A DNA stretch of 64,000 nucleotides, from assembly GCF_004193775.1 (NCBI RefSeq), contig NC_041016.1, positions 40,338,522 to 40,402,521 of the forward strand. The letters run 5' to 3'. The DNA comes from Glycine soja (taxonomy: Eukaryota > Streptophyta > Magnoliopsida > Fabales > Fabaceae). Positions 33,563 through 48,933 of the stretch are shown piece after piece. Positions within the stretch are counted from its first letter, which is position 1, and every line of letters starts with the position of its first letter. The position numbers and the translations under genes were made by a program. The notes beneath the pieces are model-generated. The model ran no database searches. It was not told the origin of the DNA and saw only the letters and a list, made by a program, of their open reading frames with translations.

Positions 33563-34182
33563 GAGATGTGAATGCAGAAAAACAAACGAAAAAGAATTAT
33601 GTTTTATTTCATTTTTTTATACGTCAGAAATTTAAAACAAGGAACAAACGAAAATTAGCTACAGCGAGGGAGGAAGATGCCTATTGCATCTGCAAAAGTC
33701 TATCCTGCAATCCTCCTGTTAGTGGCTCCTTATTTTATTTTATTTACATAAACAACAATAAGAGAAGTTTGAAATTCTTTATTCTATAAATATTTACCAT
33801 ATATATTTAATATCAAATTATGAAATTAATTATATCATTATTAAAGTTAAATCAACTAAATAATTAACACTTTTCTTTTTGTTTTATGACTTGTAAATTT
33901 TTTATTAGTCGTGTCTGTGTTGAGTTTGTGCCCAGCCAAGAGTTTCTCCAAATTAATAATTAATAATCTCAAGTAAAAAGCTTGCCCAACGTTCCCGGAT
34001 GTCTCTAAGAACAATCAACGTTGACCTTGCTATTTTGTGCAGATAAAAAGGTCTTGGTATGTATGTGTTCGAGTTTTAGCTTTGGTGCGTGATAAGGCAA
34101 TACAGTCAAACAAATAGAAATAAAGATTTTCTCACCATTTTAAAGCCAAAAGAAAGATTCAACAAGATCAGTATAAAAAATA
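32524..34182 (+). promoter_or_regulatory. Upstream region of the receptor kinase, duplicated at 16594-18512
   Basis: Shares order and sequence blocks with 16594-18512 (see that entry). The blocks conserved between the two copies, for example around 33568-33720 and 33980-34180 (GCCCAACGT, GTTGACCTTGCTATTTTGTG, GATAAGGCAATACAG), are candidate regulatory or transcribed sequences. A (TA)n tract has expanded in this copy only. Promoter function is inferred from position. Confidence 0.55.
33489..33559. repeat. (TA)n microsatellite in receptor-kinase upstream region
   Basis: About 35 AT dinucleotides. The corresponding place in the duplicate (about 17400-17430) has only a short AT stretch. Confidence 0.95.
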
Positions 34183-34953
34183 AATCCCGATAACATCTGA
34201 CGTTCTGAAGCTTATGAGGCAATTTCAACATTTTAATATGCAAGAAGTTAATATGTGCATTTATTATATAACTTGCATAACTCTAGAGTCTAAACAATCA
34301 GACACGTTTAATGTCAGATGGACAATTAATAAGAATTTCTATGGTCGTTTTTCCTCGCATATAGAAACAGATAGAAATTCAAATGATACAGCTAAAGTTT
34401 TTAATTAAATGTATGACATCATGATATATTTTATTCTGAAAATGAAATGCAACATAATATTTTCAGTGCACACTTCATTGTTAAGTCCCGCATAAAATTT
34501 TATGGAAGACTTGTTCTTTGGTATTGGAAGGATATCTTCCGTGCCAAGTATTCCAACATCTATCACATATAGTTTTTTAAGCTGCAAATTTCAATTCTGC
34601 AATGGACTCGGTCACTAGTCTTCCTCTGACAACAATAAGCATTTTCATGGTATTACTGTATGGAGTTTGGATGATCTATCATTGTAACATTCCTCTATTG
34701 GTAGGGAGTATCTACCAGCTTTACTGATAACTAGTTGACCATCTTTAGTAGGATCTCGTCTTCCAATTACATATTTTCTATTGCAAGGCTCAAACTCAAG
34801 ACCTCCTTAAAGGAATTGAGTACTGTTCCACTTGGATCAATGACGTGATGGTTTAGTTGCTTCCTATATTATGTTATAGTCTTCTTCCTCTGGACCTCAG
34901 CATAAGTGCTTGCTCTCATAGAAATTATCTTCCTCAACCTTGTACTAGTAAGA
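34183..34953 (+). other. Immediate 5' region of the receptor kinase
   Basis: No convincing coding domain. Small minus-strand frames (34587-34405 and about 34860-34600) resemble a broken protein but I cannot name it. It would hold the leader and core promoter of the receptor kinase. Confidence 0.4.
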
Positions 34954-38143
<3,190 letters not shown>

Positions 38144-39000
38144 GAAATGGAGGCAAGAAAATGTTAAGGATTCATCTTCTGATGTGGGATATATCAGTTA
38201 TTTGAGCATACATAATTACTAGTGAAAGTGTTATTAATTATGAGTCCCTGCTTTATCTCTTTGTTTCATTTAGACAAACAAATGTATATGTGACAATCAA
38301 AGAGTTCTATAAAGACAAAAATTTATATTTCAAATTGTGATAAAATATGGTTGTGAAGCTTCTCCAGCTCTTGTCACAACATTTAGATCCCTCTCAACTT
38401 GTTCCACCCACCACACACAATGGAAAGCAAAATGGTTAGAAGCATTGTCACATATCAAGACTGTTGGTATTTGCAACTTTTTGTATGACTATCAAATCCT
38501 CTAGAAATCATATCAACTAGATTTTGACCCACATGGTGTACGGATTAAGAAATTTATGTCATATTTTGAAAAGATTAGAATTGCATAAAGTTTAATAGGC
38601 ATGCATTGATAGTATAAAAATCAAAATCATCTTGATATAATTAATGACTTTTAAATAGTTATTATAAAAGTTGATAAACTTACCATATTTGACGGTTTGG
38701 AATCAAATGATAATGTACAAAAGTTTTACATGATCCATGCATGTATTATTTAATCGTAGAAGTAAATAAATATCATCCTGAATTATTACCTTCAATAATT
38801 ATAAAATATTTAATTATAAAAAATTATCACGTTGAGTAAGAGTGCTTGGAGATACAAACGCCAACTTTTTCATACCCAAACGCTTATCCAGAGAAAGAGA
38901 AACCTTGAGGTATTACATTAATTTGTTTACTTGTGATATCCCTGTTTCCCTAATCCTTTGCAGGTCAATCAGCTTCCTCAATTAAATTAAGAAGCAAGGA
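38144..39000. other. 3' flank of the receptor kinase
   Basis: AT-rich with no coding frame recognised. 38560-38760 resembles the dispersed repeat at 6008-6260. The kinase 3' UTR presumably ends in the first few hundred bases. Confidence 0.45.
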
Positions 39001-39217
39001 TGTCCCTTCTGGTCCTAGTAACTATGGAGGAGGCGCGTCATGCAGTGATGGTATGAGATCTTTCAATGCCCTTAGCCCTGATGGATTCCAACCTTTTTCT
39101 TCCAACAATATTGGCATGTGGTGGGTAAGGATCTCTTGGAAATGGGGAACAAAGCCTTTTCAGAAGGTATGGTAGACATCTTTTGGAGACATTTTATTTT
39201 TATCCCTAAGGTGGATC
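39001..39217 (+). pseudogene. LINE reverse-transcriptase N-terminal scrap
   Basis: Frames give EEARHAV, MRSFNALSPDGFQPFF, YWHVVGKDL, NKAFSEGMVDIFWRHFIFIPKVD, the start of a plant L1-type reverse transcriptase (SFKAPGPDGFxPxFFKxxW...LIPK). It has frameshifts and is cut at 39217 by the CACTA terminus that follows. Confidence 0.65.
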
Positions 39218-39389
39218 CACTACTACAAAACCTGTTTATTACGACGCGCTAATAACATCGGTTGGTATACCACCATCTTTGAAAATAATGGGATGGCATT
39301 CTCATAATTAAAGTGTAAATTTAAGGACGGTCATTAAAAAGACCGTCTTAGTGCTTCTCCTACAAAGACGGTTTTACCCCACCGTCTTT

Positions 39390-40446
39390 AAATGGTTATA
39401 TTTTTATCATTTTTTTTCTCTCTCTCATCTTATCGTTGGAAGCTGCAAAGACTTTTTATTTTTGTGACCCTTCATTTCTTTCCTTATTCTCACTTCTCTC
39501 TTCTCATTCAATCTCGTAGAGTATTCCGGAATCAAATCAAAACTGGTTTCATCCACCACTCTCTCATTCTCTCTCCTTCGCCCTTGATCCCTTCCTTTTC
39601 CCCTTAAATTTCATGCCTCCTTCTCCTTCAAGTCCTCGACCTCAACCTTCTGCGCCTTCTCCAACGCCGAGGAGGATGAAGAAGACGATGATGAAAAAGA
39701 AGACCAAGACAACGTTTTTGCTGACGAATACGATGACGTTTCGGGTGAGGCTTTCGACGAGGCCGACGTGTTCGCTCGGCACGATGGATTCAAGTGGCAG
39801 AGAGTCGACAAGCTATGCAACGAAGTCATGGAGTTCGGCGCCGATCTCATCGACGTCGACGAGCTCGCCTCCGTCTACGACTTCCGCATCGACAAGTTTC
39901 AGGTTCGTTCACCTTTTGTTTTTGTTTCTCTTCGTTTTCGAGAAATTCGAAACTTGTGTGTTGAGATTTTGATTTGTTTTTATTGAGTTTCAGCGGCAGG
40001 CGATATTGGCTTTTCTGAGACGCTTCTCGGTGGTGGTTTCCACTCTGACGAGCAGCGGGAAGATGCTGATTGCGGAGGCCGCGGCTGTGGCCACGGTGGC
40101 TAGGGGATAGAGAATATTCTACATGACGCCGCTGAAGGCGCTGTCCAATCAGAAATTTGGCGAGTTCCGATGTGCAATTATTAGTATTTGAATTGCCTTT
40201 GTTTTAGCTTTTTGCGTTTTTTGTTGTGTGTGTGTGTGTGTTTGAGTTTGAGTCAGTGAGTGTGAGGGAGAGTTACTGTTATAATGTTATTTGGAAGTTA
40301 ATTTTTTTGCTGGTTTTTGTTGTGGAATTTCAGCGAGACTTTTGGAAGCAGTAATGTTGGCCTTCTCACGGGTGATTCTGCAGTGAACAAGGATGCTCAG
40401 GTTTTGATAATGACCACGGAGATATTGCGCAAAATGTTGTATCAGA
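39390..40446 (+). pseudogene. Captured exons of an ISE2-like DExH-box RNA helicase (chloroplast)
   Basis: Exon 1 (about 39610-39903) ends FKWQRVDKLCNEVMEFG...DVDELASVYDFRIDKFQ. Exon 2 (about 39993-40170) gives RQAILAFLRRFSVVVS and TSSGKMLIAEAAAVATVA, a Walker A region in which the usual Thr after GK is Met, then MTPLKALSNQKFGEFR. Exon 3 (about 40335-40446) gives [20 protein letters not shown] and [11 protein letters not shown]. Intron positions are kept, so capture was at DNA level. A TAG before RIFYMTPLKA and truncation after motif Ib mean no function. ISE2 acts in plastid RNA processing and plasmodesmata regulation. Confidence 0.8.
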
Positions 40447-40589
40447 GATAATTTTCTCTTCACCTAGTTTTTTATATAAAAAATACATGTTTTTCTCTTC
40501 TCTTTAGAAATAAAACTACTTAATGACTTATGAAATTTTAATATGGTAGAGTGGTGGAGGACTGACCGATTAATTTTGGTAACCAATTA

Positions 40590-42390
40590 CTCACACTGTT
40601 CAAAGAAGCCACGCTGCAAGGGATGAACAACCATGTCTTTGTTGCTTATACTTCTGTTGTTGCTACCACTCTACTCTTTCCTATCAGTTTTTTCAGTAGA
40701 AAGTATTGGCCATTTTAATTTATTGCTAATTAATCACAAACAAATTAACATATAAATAATATGACAGAGCTTTTACCCTAGCTTGAATGATTTCTTTCCA
40801 TGTCCCTTTGCAGATCAAGAGTGGTTCCTACACTTAGTTTCTCCATAGCATCCAAAATGATTCTCATTGGGATGATTGGGTAATGGCATTTTACTTTAAA
40901 CCACACTTGTCACTCAAGACCTTCTTGTACAAGTTTTCTAGTCATGAGTGTAGCTTTTAATTAATTGTGGTCCAAGGAATCTTATCAGTTTTACAACGTG
41001 TTTGATTTTTAATTTCAGAAAGTGTTATTAGTTTTCAAAATGTAACTAAACAAGGATTTCTCTGATGGTGGTGGAGGTAGTGCAAGGCATAGAGGAGAGA
41101 GTGGAATTAAGGAAAAAGATGAGAAAACATCTCTCAACTATTTCTGTTTTTTGGTTTTTAAAACACTGGTTTTAGAAATAAGTTTTGAAACTTGATGGAT
41201 TTTGGATGAGAAATTGATTGTTGATCAGTATTCAGTAGCACTTCTGAAACTGTGTTTCTTGTTTTGCATTTTGATGGCCAAGAGTTTCCTGCAGAACCTC
41301 ATGTCACATAATGTATTATGTTGGAGTTAGCTACAGTTCTCCAACACTTGCTTCATCAATCGCCAATCTGGGCCCTGCTTTCACCTTCATTCTTGCCATT
41401 ATTTTCAGGTTCACTCCCCTTAATTGGTTAATTATATTTATCAAATTCTTAACTATTTCTTGTTTTAGTTTTTTCCTGCATGAGTATTTATATTATGGCA
41501 AGATATCTAACAATTATTTTAATTAAACCATATATTACATTACCAAAAAATTCTAGCTAAATTGGTTGAAGCTAAGAGGATGTGTGAGTGTTTTAAATTA
41601 TCTCCTAGTAGAATGTTCGATTGTTTGATTCTTTACAGCTAAAAAAGAAAAAAAACATACATTACATATATACTAACTTTTTTTTTGTTTGCAATGATGA
41701 ATTAAAATAAAGTACACTATTGATATTTGATAGTGGTGAATATCTCAGTCTATTATTGTCCACTTATTTTTTTCTCTTATCCTCTTTAACACCCATTTAA
41801 GGATGGAAAAGATAGCTGCCAAAAGCAGAAGTAGTCAAGCTAAGGTAATTGGAAGCATAATATCAATAGCAAGAGCATTTGTATTGACTTTGTACAAAAG
41901 CCCTTCAATCATCAAAGCTCATTCCCATGATCTTTCCTTACCACTTCAACAACCATTTAGCTTTCTTAAATCTAGGGATGCAGATTGGGTCATTGCTGGC
42001 ACATGCTTGGAAAGTAGGACTGAATATTTCATTAATCTCCATTGTTTGCACTGTAAGATACCTTTCTAAGTTAACTGCTGCTGCACGTTGACAAAAAAAA
42101 AACAGTACTACACTTTGCAAGCTAATATATTTTATTGAAGACAAGGCACATATTTTTTCTTCTTTTTGTTCTTCTTAGGGAATAATTCAGAAAGTCATGG
42201 GCTATATACTTTCCACGTGGGCACTGCACTTAAAGGGGCCTGTGCATTCTCACCTCTCCAAATTGTTTTTTTCTGTTGCCATGGGTGTCATATTCCTTGG
42301 TGACACTCTCCATGTTGGAAGGACAAAATGCAGATCTTGGTTTCCTTGCTTGTGCCATTTCTTGAGGATGTTCATTGTATTCTTGTAAGC
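40590..42390 (+). pseudogene. Captured fragment of a WAT1-related (MtN21/EamA-type) transporter
   Basis: Pieces in order: GMNNHVFVAYTSVVATTLLFP (about 40620-40680), a short SFSIASKMILIGMIG piece (about 40840-40880), [20 protein letters not shown] and [12 protein letters not shown] (41311-41410), SSQAKVIGSIISIARAFVLT (41830-41900), DADWVIAGTCL (about 41975), and VMGYILSTWALHLKGPV with SVAMGVIFLGDTLHVG (42195-42320). These follow the membrane-helix order of plant WAT1-related proteins, with introns between. Several pieces are frameshifted or degenerate and the C-terminus is broken, so it is a pseudogene. Confidence 0.82.
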
Positions 42391-43672
42391 TTAATTTTAT
42401 GCTTCCTAACATAAAATCAATTAAATTTCTGTTTTATATTTGAGTCGATTCAATTAAATTTCACAAGCATGAGGATCCTAATTTCTGTTTTATGTTTGAC
42501 TTCATTCAATTAAAATTTTTTTATCTCAACAAAATGCATTCTAAATTTGTTGTTTGTTTCGGGTTAGGTGTTTTAAGGTTTTCATGTTTTGTTTAAGTGC
42601 AGGGGAATTGATGATGTGGTGGTGAGAATAAATTGAGCCTGAAAAGGTAGTATTTCTTTATTAGTTCTAATGTAGATAATATTGTAATATTGTTATTATA
42701 AATATTGATTTTCATATTATATAATTAAATTTATTGATTATTAGTAATATTGATAATATTGTAATTATAAATACTGATTTTCATATTATATAATAATATT
42801 TATTGATTATTAGCAATATTGATAACATTGAAAATATAAAAAAAGATTATTAATTAATCAATTTTTAATTGCAGGTTATTAAATATTTAACATTGGTGCT
42901 CACTTAAGAACCGACGTAGAAATATCTTATTTCTAAGACGGTGCCGACGCAAAAGTAACAAATCAAGAGGGGACAATGGACTAGAACTATAAACTACCTC
43001 AAAAGGAGAATAATTAGTAGAATTTACTACCCTATTATAAGAAAATTCAGCATGGGATAGGCATTTTTCCCAAGCTTTCAAATTCATACCTACCAACTAC
43101 CTTAGAAGTTGAGATAGAGTTTGATTTACCAGGATGACGGGCATAGCACATGGGCTCAAGCTTTCTCTCACCCATCCTCTTTTCATCAAGCTCTCCACTT
43201 GCCTTTGGATCTCTTTTGTATCTTTCAGATTGCTTCTATATGTTGGCTTATTTGGTAAGGAAGCTCCTAGCATGAGATCAATTTGGTGCTCTATCCCTCT
43301 CAAATGAGGTAACCCATGAGGGTTGTCTTTTGGAAAGACATCCCCAAACTCCTTCAATAATTCTTCCACACCTATAGGCAAAGAACAAGCAATAGAAGGT
43401 AACCAGTAATCATGAGGCATTAGTAAATACATAGGTTGCCTAGCTAGCATCACTTTCTTCACCTCTTTTTCTCTCATAAACAAGCTCTTTATTTTTATCT
43501 CCTCTTGATTTTCATTTTTTTATAGTTTCACTCTTTTTTTTATCTCCACTCTTTTCTTTCTTTTCTCTCCTTTCATGTTTCTCTCTCATTTCATCAATTT
43601 TGTTTTTCTCTTCTTTTCTCTCGTGTTCTCTTTTCACTCTCATTTTTATTTGATCCTCACAAACCTTTCTTA

Positions 43673-44820
43673 TGTTGGACAAGTGACCTTAATAACTTAA
43701 GAGGGGGGGGGGGGTGAATTAAGTTTCAAAATTTTTCCACTAACAAACTTTAACCCCCATTTTAAATGATAAGCTTATAATGCAGAAGAAGAAGAAGAAG
43801 AAGAAGAAGAAGAAGAAATCAATTTAACAATGTTCTTTTAAATGTGTAAGATAAAATTAATTGCAATAAAGTAAATGAGATAAGGGAAGAGAGAAATGAA
43901 AACTCGATTTATACTGGTTCGACCACCTCCTGTGCCTACGTGCAGTCCTCAAGCAACCCACTTGAGATTTTCACTAACTTTGTAAAAATCCTTTTTACAA
44001 CTTCTGAACACCCGAGGAATCCCTTTCTCTTGTGTTCAAGAAACTCACAATTCAAGAGACAACCAGTCTCTTGATTACAACTGACTTTCTGAGATGAACA
44101 GAAAGATTTCTCTCCTTTAGAGTGGATGATACAAATTGAAGTTCCTGGATGAACTCTCAATAGATTTGCAAGTGTTTGCCCAAGAGTTGTTGAGAGAGCA
44201 TTTGACAATGAAGTTCTCTTAGAATATCTCTCTCTTGCTTTTTGAAGTCAGACACACATATATATAGACCCTTCGTGCCTTTTCAAAATGGTTTGAAGAG
44301 ATGTGTCTTTTCAAAAAGTTTTTTTTTTAAATTCTTCACTGGTAATCGATTACATGTTTCTGATAATCGATTACACAGTTATATTTTGAAGGGTCATGAT
44401 TTTTCAAATTGAATTTCAAGAGTTTCGTTTCTGGTAATCGATTACACATCAATGGTAAACGATTACAACTTTAAAATTCAAATTTCAAAACCCTTCTAAA
44501 AGTTGTTTCTTCAAAATTGTCTTCTGGTAATCGATTACCAGAGCCTTGGATGTCTTGTAAACACTTTGTTTTGAGGCAAAACTTGATCTTGAATTAATCT
44601 TGAAGCAATGCTTATTTGTTGAAGCAACCATGTATTAATCTTGAAGCAATGCTTAACCTTTGAATGTTTGTTGAAGTAATCTTGAACGCAACCTTGTTTG
44701 ATTATTCTTTGACATCATCAAAATCATGTACTCATACATTCACATTCTCCCCCTTTTTGATGATGACAATCATTATCAAGTGAATTCTTTTCAGCATCAT
44801 CAAAACCTGCATGATTCACA
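43673..44820 (-). mobile_element. Solo LTR D (1,148 bp), diverged relative of solo LTRs A-C
   Basis: Plus-strand ends are TGTTGGACAAGTGACC and TGCATGATTCACA. Flanks TCTTA (43668-43672) and ACTTA (44821-44825) match at 4 of 5. Minus-strand TATATATA box near 44266-44259. U3 holds five GTAATCGATTAC-like palindromes between about 44341 and 44540. It shares the CTGGTTCGACCACC...CCTGTGCCTACGTGCAGTCC segment with A-C but lacks the TGTACCC hairpins. Removing it rejoins the gypsy 1 frame between protease and RT. Confidence 0.78.
43787..43816 (+). repeat. (GAA)n microsatellite
   Basis: About ten GAA/AGA triplets inside solo LTR D. Confidence 0.9.
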
Positions 44821-45230
44821 ACTTAGAGACAAAGGTGTGAGGGTAACCTTTTGCCCTTTATGTACAAATGAAAATTTGTTAGTGACACCGTTATGGACAA
44901 CATCCCTATCATACTACCAAGGCCTTCCAAGTAAGAGATGGCTAGCCTCCATAGGGACTACATCAAACAATATCTCATCAATATATTTTCCAATGGAGAA
45001 ACATATCAAAACTTGTCTATCTACAACTAGCTCCCCATTCTCACTCAACCATTGTAGTTTGTAAGGCCTAGGATATGGGGAAGTTTTCAAAGCAAACTTT
45101 TCAATCAATCTTTGGATAGCTACATTGGTGCAACTACCCCCATCAATAATTGTTAGTCGATGAATACGACTAACTTTTGTGTATAAAACCTGTGTAAATT
45201 GTATCAAACTCCTCCAATGTATGGTTATTT

Positions 45231-48017
45231 TGTAGTGTTGTAAATACTTTTTGTTAAAGATAGGTAATAAATACTTAGTACTCCTATTTTGTGTGTTTAA
45301 TAATCATTTCCTCTCAATTTTAGGTTAATTAGGCAAGTTTGTGAAGTGCTGATTTTCATCTGCTCACTAAGCCAATCTGTCGGCATAGCAAGCCATCCGT
45401 TGAGCGCAACACTCCTCGGCTGAGCGCGATGAAGAATCTGGAAGAAGGATGAGTTGTGCATTTGCGCTGAGCGAAGGGTCATCCAGCTAAGTGTACCGCT
45501 TCAGTCCATCCGCAGAGCGAGAAAAGCACGCGCTAAGCTGAAATCCTCTAATGCGCGCTGAGCGGTCCATAGTCGTGCTAAGCGCGCTAGCACAAACAAA
45601 GCCACCTATTTAAGCCTGAAATCAGATTTTTGAGAGGATTTTGGCCATTTTCTCGAAGAGATTCTACATGTGAGAGATTCTAGAGAGAGAAGGGTCCGAA
45701 TCCAGAGAGTTTTGAGAGATTTTGTTGTGCGAAGACCTGCAAAGAACAGAGCTTGAAGAGGAAGTCGTCCTGAGAGCTTGAGCTGAGTTTGTGAGTGATT
45801 GTGAGGTTCTAGAGGTGGAGGAGACATCCCCACTACTTGTATTTCTTCAATCCTTCATTTTTTTTCTCCTCTTTGTTGTAAAGGAAGCTTCCTAGATATG
45901 GAGAGCTAAATCCTCTGTTGGTTCTTCCTTGTAGGTACTTGATATAAATACATGTATATATATTTAATAATGTTTTATGTGTTCTCTGTGCTATCACCAG
46001 TACGTCATCTCAGTGTGTTTTTGCCTTGATCACGTAGATGCATGCTTTGTTAGGATCATTCAATAGTGGAAACTGGTCTGATTCTTAGAACTTGATAGGA
46101 CAGGGCTAGTTTATCGTATTATCACGAGGGATCGGGGTACGGTAACCTAGTTGTTTGTATGTTTGTCTTAATGCGGTTCTGGTCGAGTTTAGTCTTGTTT
46201 GATCAAGTGACCTCGGAATAATTAAGAAGAGGGGGTTGAATTAATTATTAATGTCTCTTGACTAACTAAAAAATTTATCCTTCTTAATATTATTAGATTC
46301 AATTAGGCTTTACTACTAAGTTATGAGAAAGTAAAGAACAGAAACAATAACTTAGAGAAAAGTAAAGTGGAAATAAAAAGTACACAGTGGAAATTAAAGA
46401 GTGTAGGGAAGAAGAAGACAAACACAAGATTTATATTGGTTTGGCAACAACCCGTGCCTACATCCAGTCCCCAAGCAACCACCGGTTCTTGATATTTCCA
46501 ATAACCTTGTAAAATCCTTTACTAGCAAAGATCCACGAGGGATGTACCCTCCCTTGTTCTCTTTGAACAACCAAGTGGATGTACACTTCACTTGAACTGA
46601 TCCACAAGAGATGTACTCTCTCTTGTTCTCAGTATAACAACCCAAGTAGATGTACGCTCTACTTGTACCACAAAGGATGTACGCTCCAATGTGTTAAGAC
46701 AAATAATTCTTAGGCGGTTAGTCCCTTGAATCTTTATAAGGGGAAACAAAAGATATCTCAGGCGGTTAGTCCTTTGAAATATTTTGTTTAAAGGGAAAGG
46801 GAAGAATCAAAAGAATTCTCAGGCGGTTAGTCCTTTGAATCTTTTGTTAAGAGGAAGAAGGGATGAAAAGATAGCACACTTTTGTTTTCTGCAGAATTTC
46901 CACTTGCAGAAAAAACAATGTTTAGAAAGCTTTTTGGCAAAGAAAAAGTAATGGGCAGTGGTTAGAGAAAGATTGTGAAAAATAATTGTTTGGAAGAATA
47001 TCATATACGTATTGAATGTGTGCCAAAGTCATGCTTTTATAGACTCTTCATGTCTGGTCAAAGAAACCATTGGAAAAGTAATGACTTTTGAGAAAACCAT
47101 TTTAAGAGTTATAACTCTTAACTTTTTCTTCAAAATTGTTCACTGGTAATCGATTACCACAAAGGTGTAATCGATTACACAATTCATTTTATGAAAAGTT
47201 GTGACTCTTCACAATTGGATTTGAATTCCAACGTTCAGATTCACTTGTAATCGATTACTAATATAGTGTTATTGATTACACTATTTGAAAATCATTTTGG
47301 AACGTTGTAAACCATTTGAAAATATTTTGAAAATCAAACTGGTAACTGGTAATCGATTACTGATAAGTGGTAATCGATTACCAGAGAGTAATTACTTTGG
47401 TAACTTAGAAAATTTGAGAAAATTCTTTTCTAAAACAAAACTGTGCTATTTGGTTTTTGAAAAAATCTTTTAATACTTATCCTATATGAAGTCTTGACTT
47501 GTTGCTTCTTGATTTCTTCTCTTGATTCTTGAATCTTGGATTGGATTCTTGATGCTTGATCTTGAAGTCTTGAATCAATTACTTGGGCTTTTGGCATCAT
47601 CAAAATTGCTTGGTTCATCATCATGAAGCTTGCTTCTACAAGTCCAACAAGAGGAATCTGAGGATGATGCTTGATCAGGATTAGGCTAGACTATCATGAG
47701 GAATCGAGGTTTAGCATTTCAGGAGACACCATAGAACACATGAGCATTGTTAAGTAGAGAATATCCTTTTAACATCAGGCACCTAATAGGAAGACCAATT
47801 TGTTGTCTACTTGTCTTTACACATCATTACTCACGTGATTTTCCTTTTAATAGTTAGTTTACATACCTGTGCATAGTTGACACATCTCTTTTCATACTAG
47901 ACACCTATTCACTGAATATAGCTTTACCAAGTAACACAAGTTCCCCGAGAGTTCGATACTCGATTCTTACCATTTTATACTACTTGCACGATCTAGTGCA
48001 CTTGTCGGGTTTAAACA
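45231..48017 (+). mobile_element. 5' LTR of gypsy element 2, split by solo LTR C
   Basis: Starts TGTAGTGTTGTAAATAC at or near 45231 and ends TTTAAACA at 48017, six bases before a tRNA-Asp-type primer-binding site. Without the inserted solo LTR it is about 1.34 kb. U3 has a GC-rich cluster of GCGCTGAGCG-like motifs (about 45400-45600), then TATTTAAG near 45607. The exact left end is uncertain because the 3' LTR is outside the window. Confidence 0.65.
46196..47640 (-). mobile_element. Solo LTR C (1,445 bp), same family as solo LTR A
   Basis: Plus-strand ends are TGTTTGATCAAGTGACC and GCTTCTACA. Flanks AGTCT (46191-46195) and AGTCC (47641-47645) match at 4 of 5. Minus-strand TATAAAAG at 47041-47034. 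Six GTAATCGATTAC-like palindromes lie between about 47144 and 47385. The five small hairpins of copy A are present at 46536-46556, 46572-46594, 46605-46625, 46643-46665 and 46669-46693. Their loops read TGTAC followed by CC, AC, TC, GC, GC; stems are preserved. Only two or three of the large hairpins remain. Confidence 0.87.
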
Positions 48018-48023
48018 AGTTTT

Positions 48024-48040
48024 TGGCGCCGTTTTTGGGG
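48024..48040 (+). other. Gypsy 2 primer-binding site (tRNA-Asp type)
   Basis: TGGCGCCGTTTTTGGGG. The tRNA-Asp complement used by Athila-like elements is TGGCGCCGTTGCCGGGG, so two bases differ. Confidence 0.75.
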
Positions 48041-48156
48041 AACTTCTTTCTATTTGGAAAGTTAGTTCAATCCTAGGTGTCTATTCATTATTCTTTGATA
48101 AACTGTGAATATTTACTTTCTATTCATATTTGTTTTCCTCTTGAACTGGATAACCA

Positions 48157-48933
48157 TTGTTGTTGTTAGTGTTTTATATGCATAGATCTCCCATAGGCAA
48201 TTTAGTTCCTTTGGACTTGGAGATTGAAGCTACATTGAGAAGGAACAGAGCCAAGAGAAGAAGAAAATTACTACAAGATAGGACAATAGTGTCCATTCTT
48301 GAGGAAGAAACTCATTTTTCTAATTCTTCATCATCCGACTCACCATCATCAAGGGAATCCGCGAGTTATTTACCAGAAGTCGTTTCCATGGCTGATGAGC
48401 ACCAGCAAAGAGTTACCCTTGAGGACTATTCAAGCAGTTTAGTGCCGTAATTCTTTACCAACATTGCATGTCCTGAAGTGCAAGCTCACAACATAAACTA
48501 CCCTCATTCTTTGATTCATTTAATACAGGAGAACTTATTCCAAGGATTACCAAATGAGGACCCCTATGCACATTTGGCGACATTCATTGAAATCTATAAC
48601 ACTGTAAAGATTGCAGGCATGCCAGATGAAGCCATTAGACTCAATCTATTTTCATTTTCCTTGGCAGGAGAAGCCAAGAGGTGGCTCCACTCATTTAAGG
48701 TTAATAGTCTGAAAACCTGGGAAAAAGTTGTTGAAAAGTTTCTAAAAACATATTTCCCTGAATCAAAGACTGCGGAAGGGAAAGCTGAAATCTCTTCATT
48801 TCATCAGTTCCCTAACGAGTCCTTGAGTGAAGCGTGGGAGAGGTTTAGAGGTTTATTGAGAAAGACTCCCACCCATGGGTTCTCTGAGCCAATTCAATTG
48901 AATATATTTATAGATGGGCTGAGACCACTAACG
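48157..48933 (+). pseudogene. Gypsy 2 gag (Athila/Tat-like), truncated
   Basis: An initiator Met is likely near 48388 (MADEHQQRVTLEDYSSS). A TAA at 48448-48450 interrupts the frame, which then continues with NINYPHSLIHLIQENLFQGL, LNLFSFSLAGEAKRWLHSFK and LSEAWERFRGLLRKTPTHGF, ending at NIFIDGLRP. This is the retrotransposon gag domain typical of Athila/Tat gypsy elements, which forms the particle shell. Insertion of gypsy 3 at 48934 cuts it. The remainder lies outside the window. Confidence 0.82.

Larger units (their letters stand above)
39218..42950 (+). mobile_element. Gene-capturing (Pack-type) CACTA element
   Basis: The left end is CACTACTACAAAA at 39218, preceded by ATC. Subterminal hairpins follow: AAAGACGGT / ACCGTCTTT near 39363-39390 and GGACGGTC / GACCGTCT near 39335-39350. 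Similar motifs reappear at 42905-42955 (GAACCGACGTAG, AAGACGGTGCCGAC) just before a gypsy element cuts it off, so the right TIR is not seen. No transposase is present. The interior holds pieces of two unrelated host genes, both in plus orientation with introns. Confidence 0.72.
42951..45210 (-). pseudogene. Gypsy element 1: degenerate protease, reverse transcriptase start and integrase scrap
   Basis: Minus strand from 45207: LTIIDGGSCTNVA (protease active site, IDGGS type), then SENGELVVDRQVLICFSIG and DVVPMEASHLLLGRPW. A highly charged linker (about 43670-43490) follows; then MLARQPMYLLM, LLKEFGDVFPKDNPHGLPHLRGIEHQIDL and the start of reverse transcriptase to 43097. It then jumps to an integrase-region scrap, HAEFSYNRVVNSTNYSPFEV (43096-42951), so most of RT and integrase is deleted. 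Solo LTR D is inserted between protease and RT. Same family type as plant Ty3/gypsy Tat-like elements. Confidence 0.82.

Noticed and set aside
34906..34953. Sixteen extra codons (GTG start) before the receptor-kinase Met
   Set aside because: Plant genes start at ATG, and the ATG at 34954 is followed directly by a good signal peptide.
39611..39850. Ser-rich minus-strand frame at the start of the captured helicase
   Set aside because: Antisense of the acidic Asp/Glu codons of the ISE2-like exon.
44745..44760. GGGGGAGAATG on the minus strand read as a polypurine tract with an LTR starting there
   Set aside because: Solo LTR D extends beyond it to 44820, where TG...CA ends and a 4-of-5 target duplication are found; the tract is internal.
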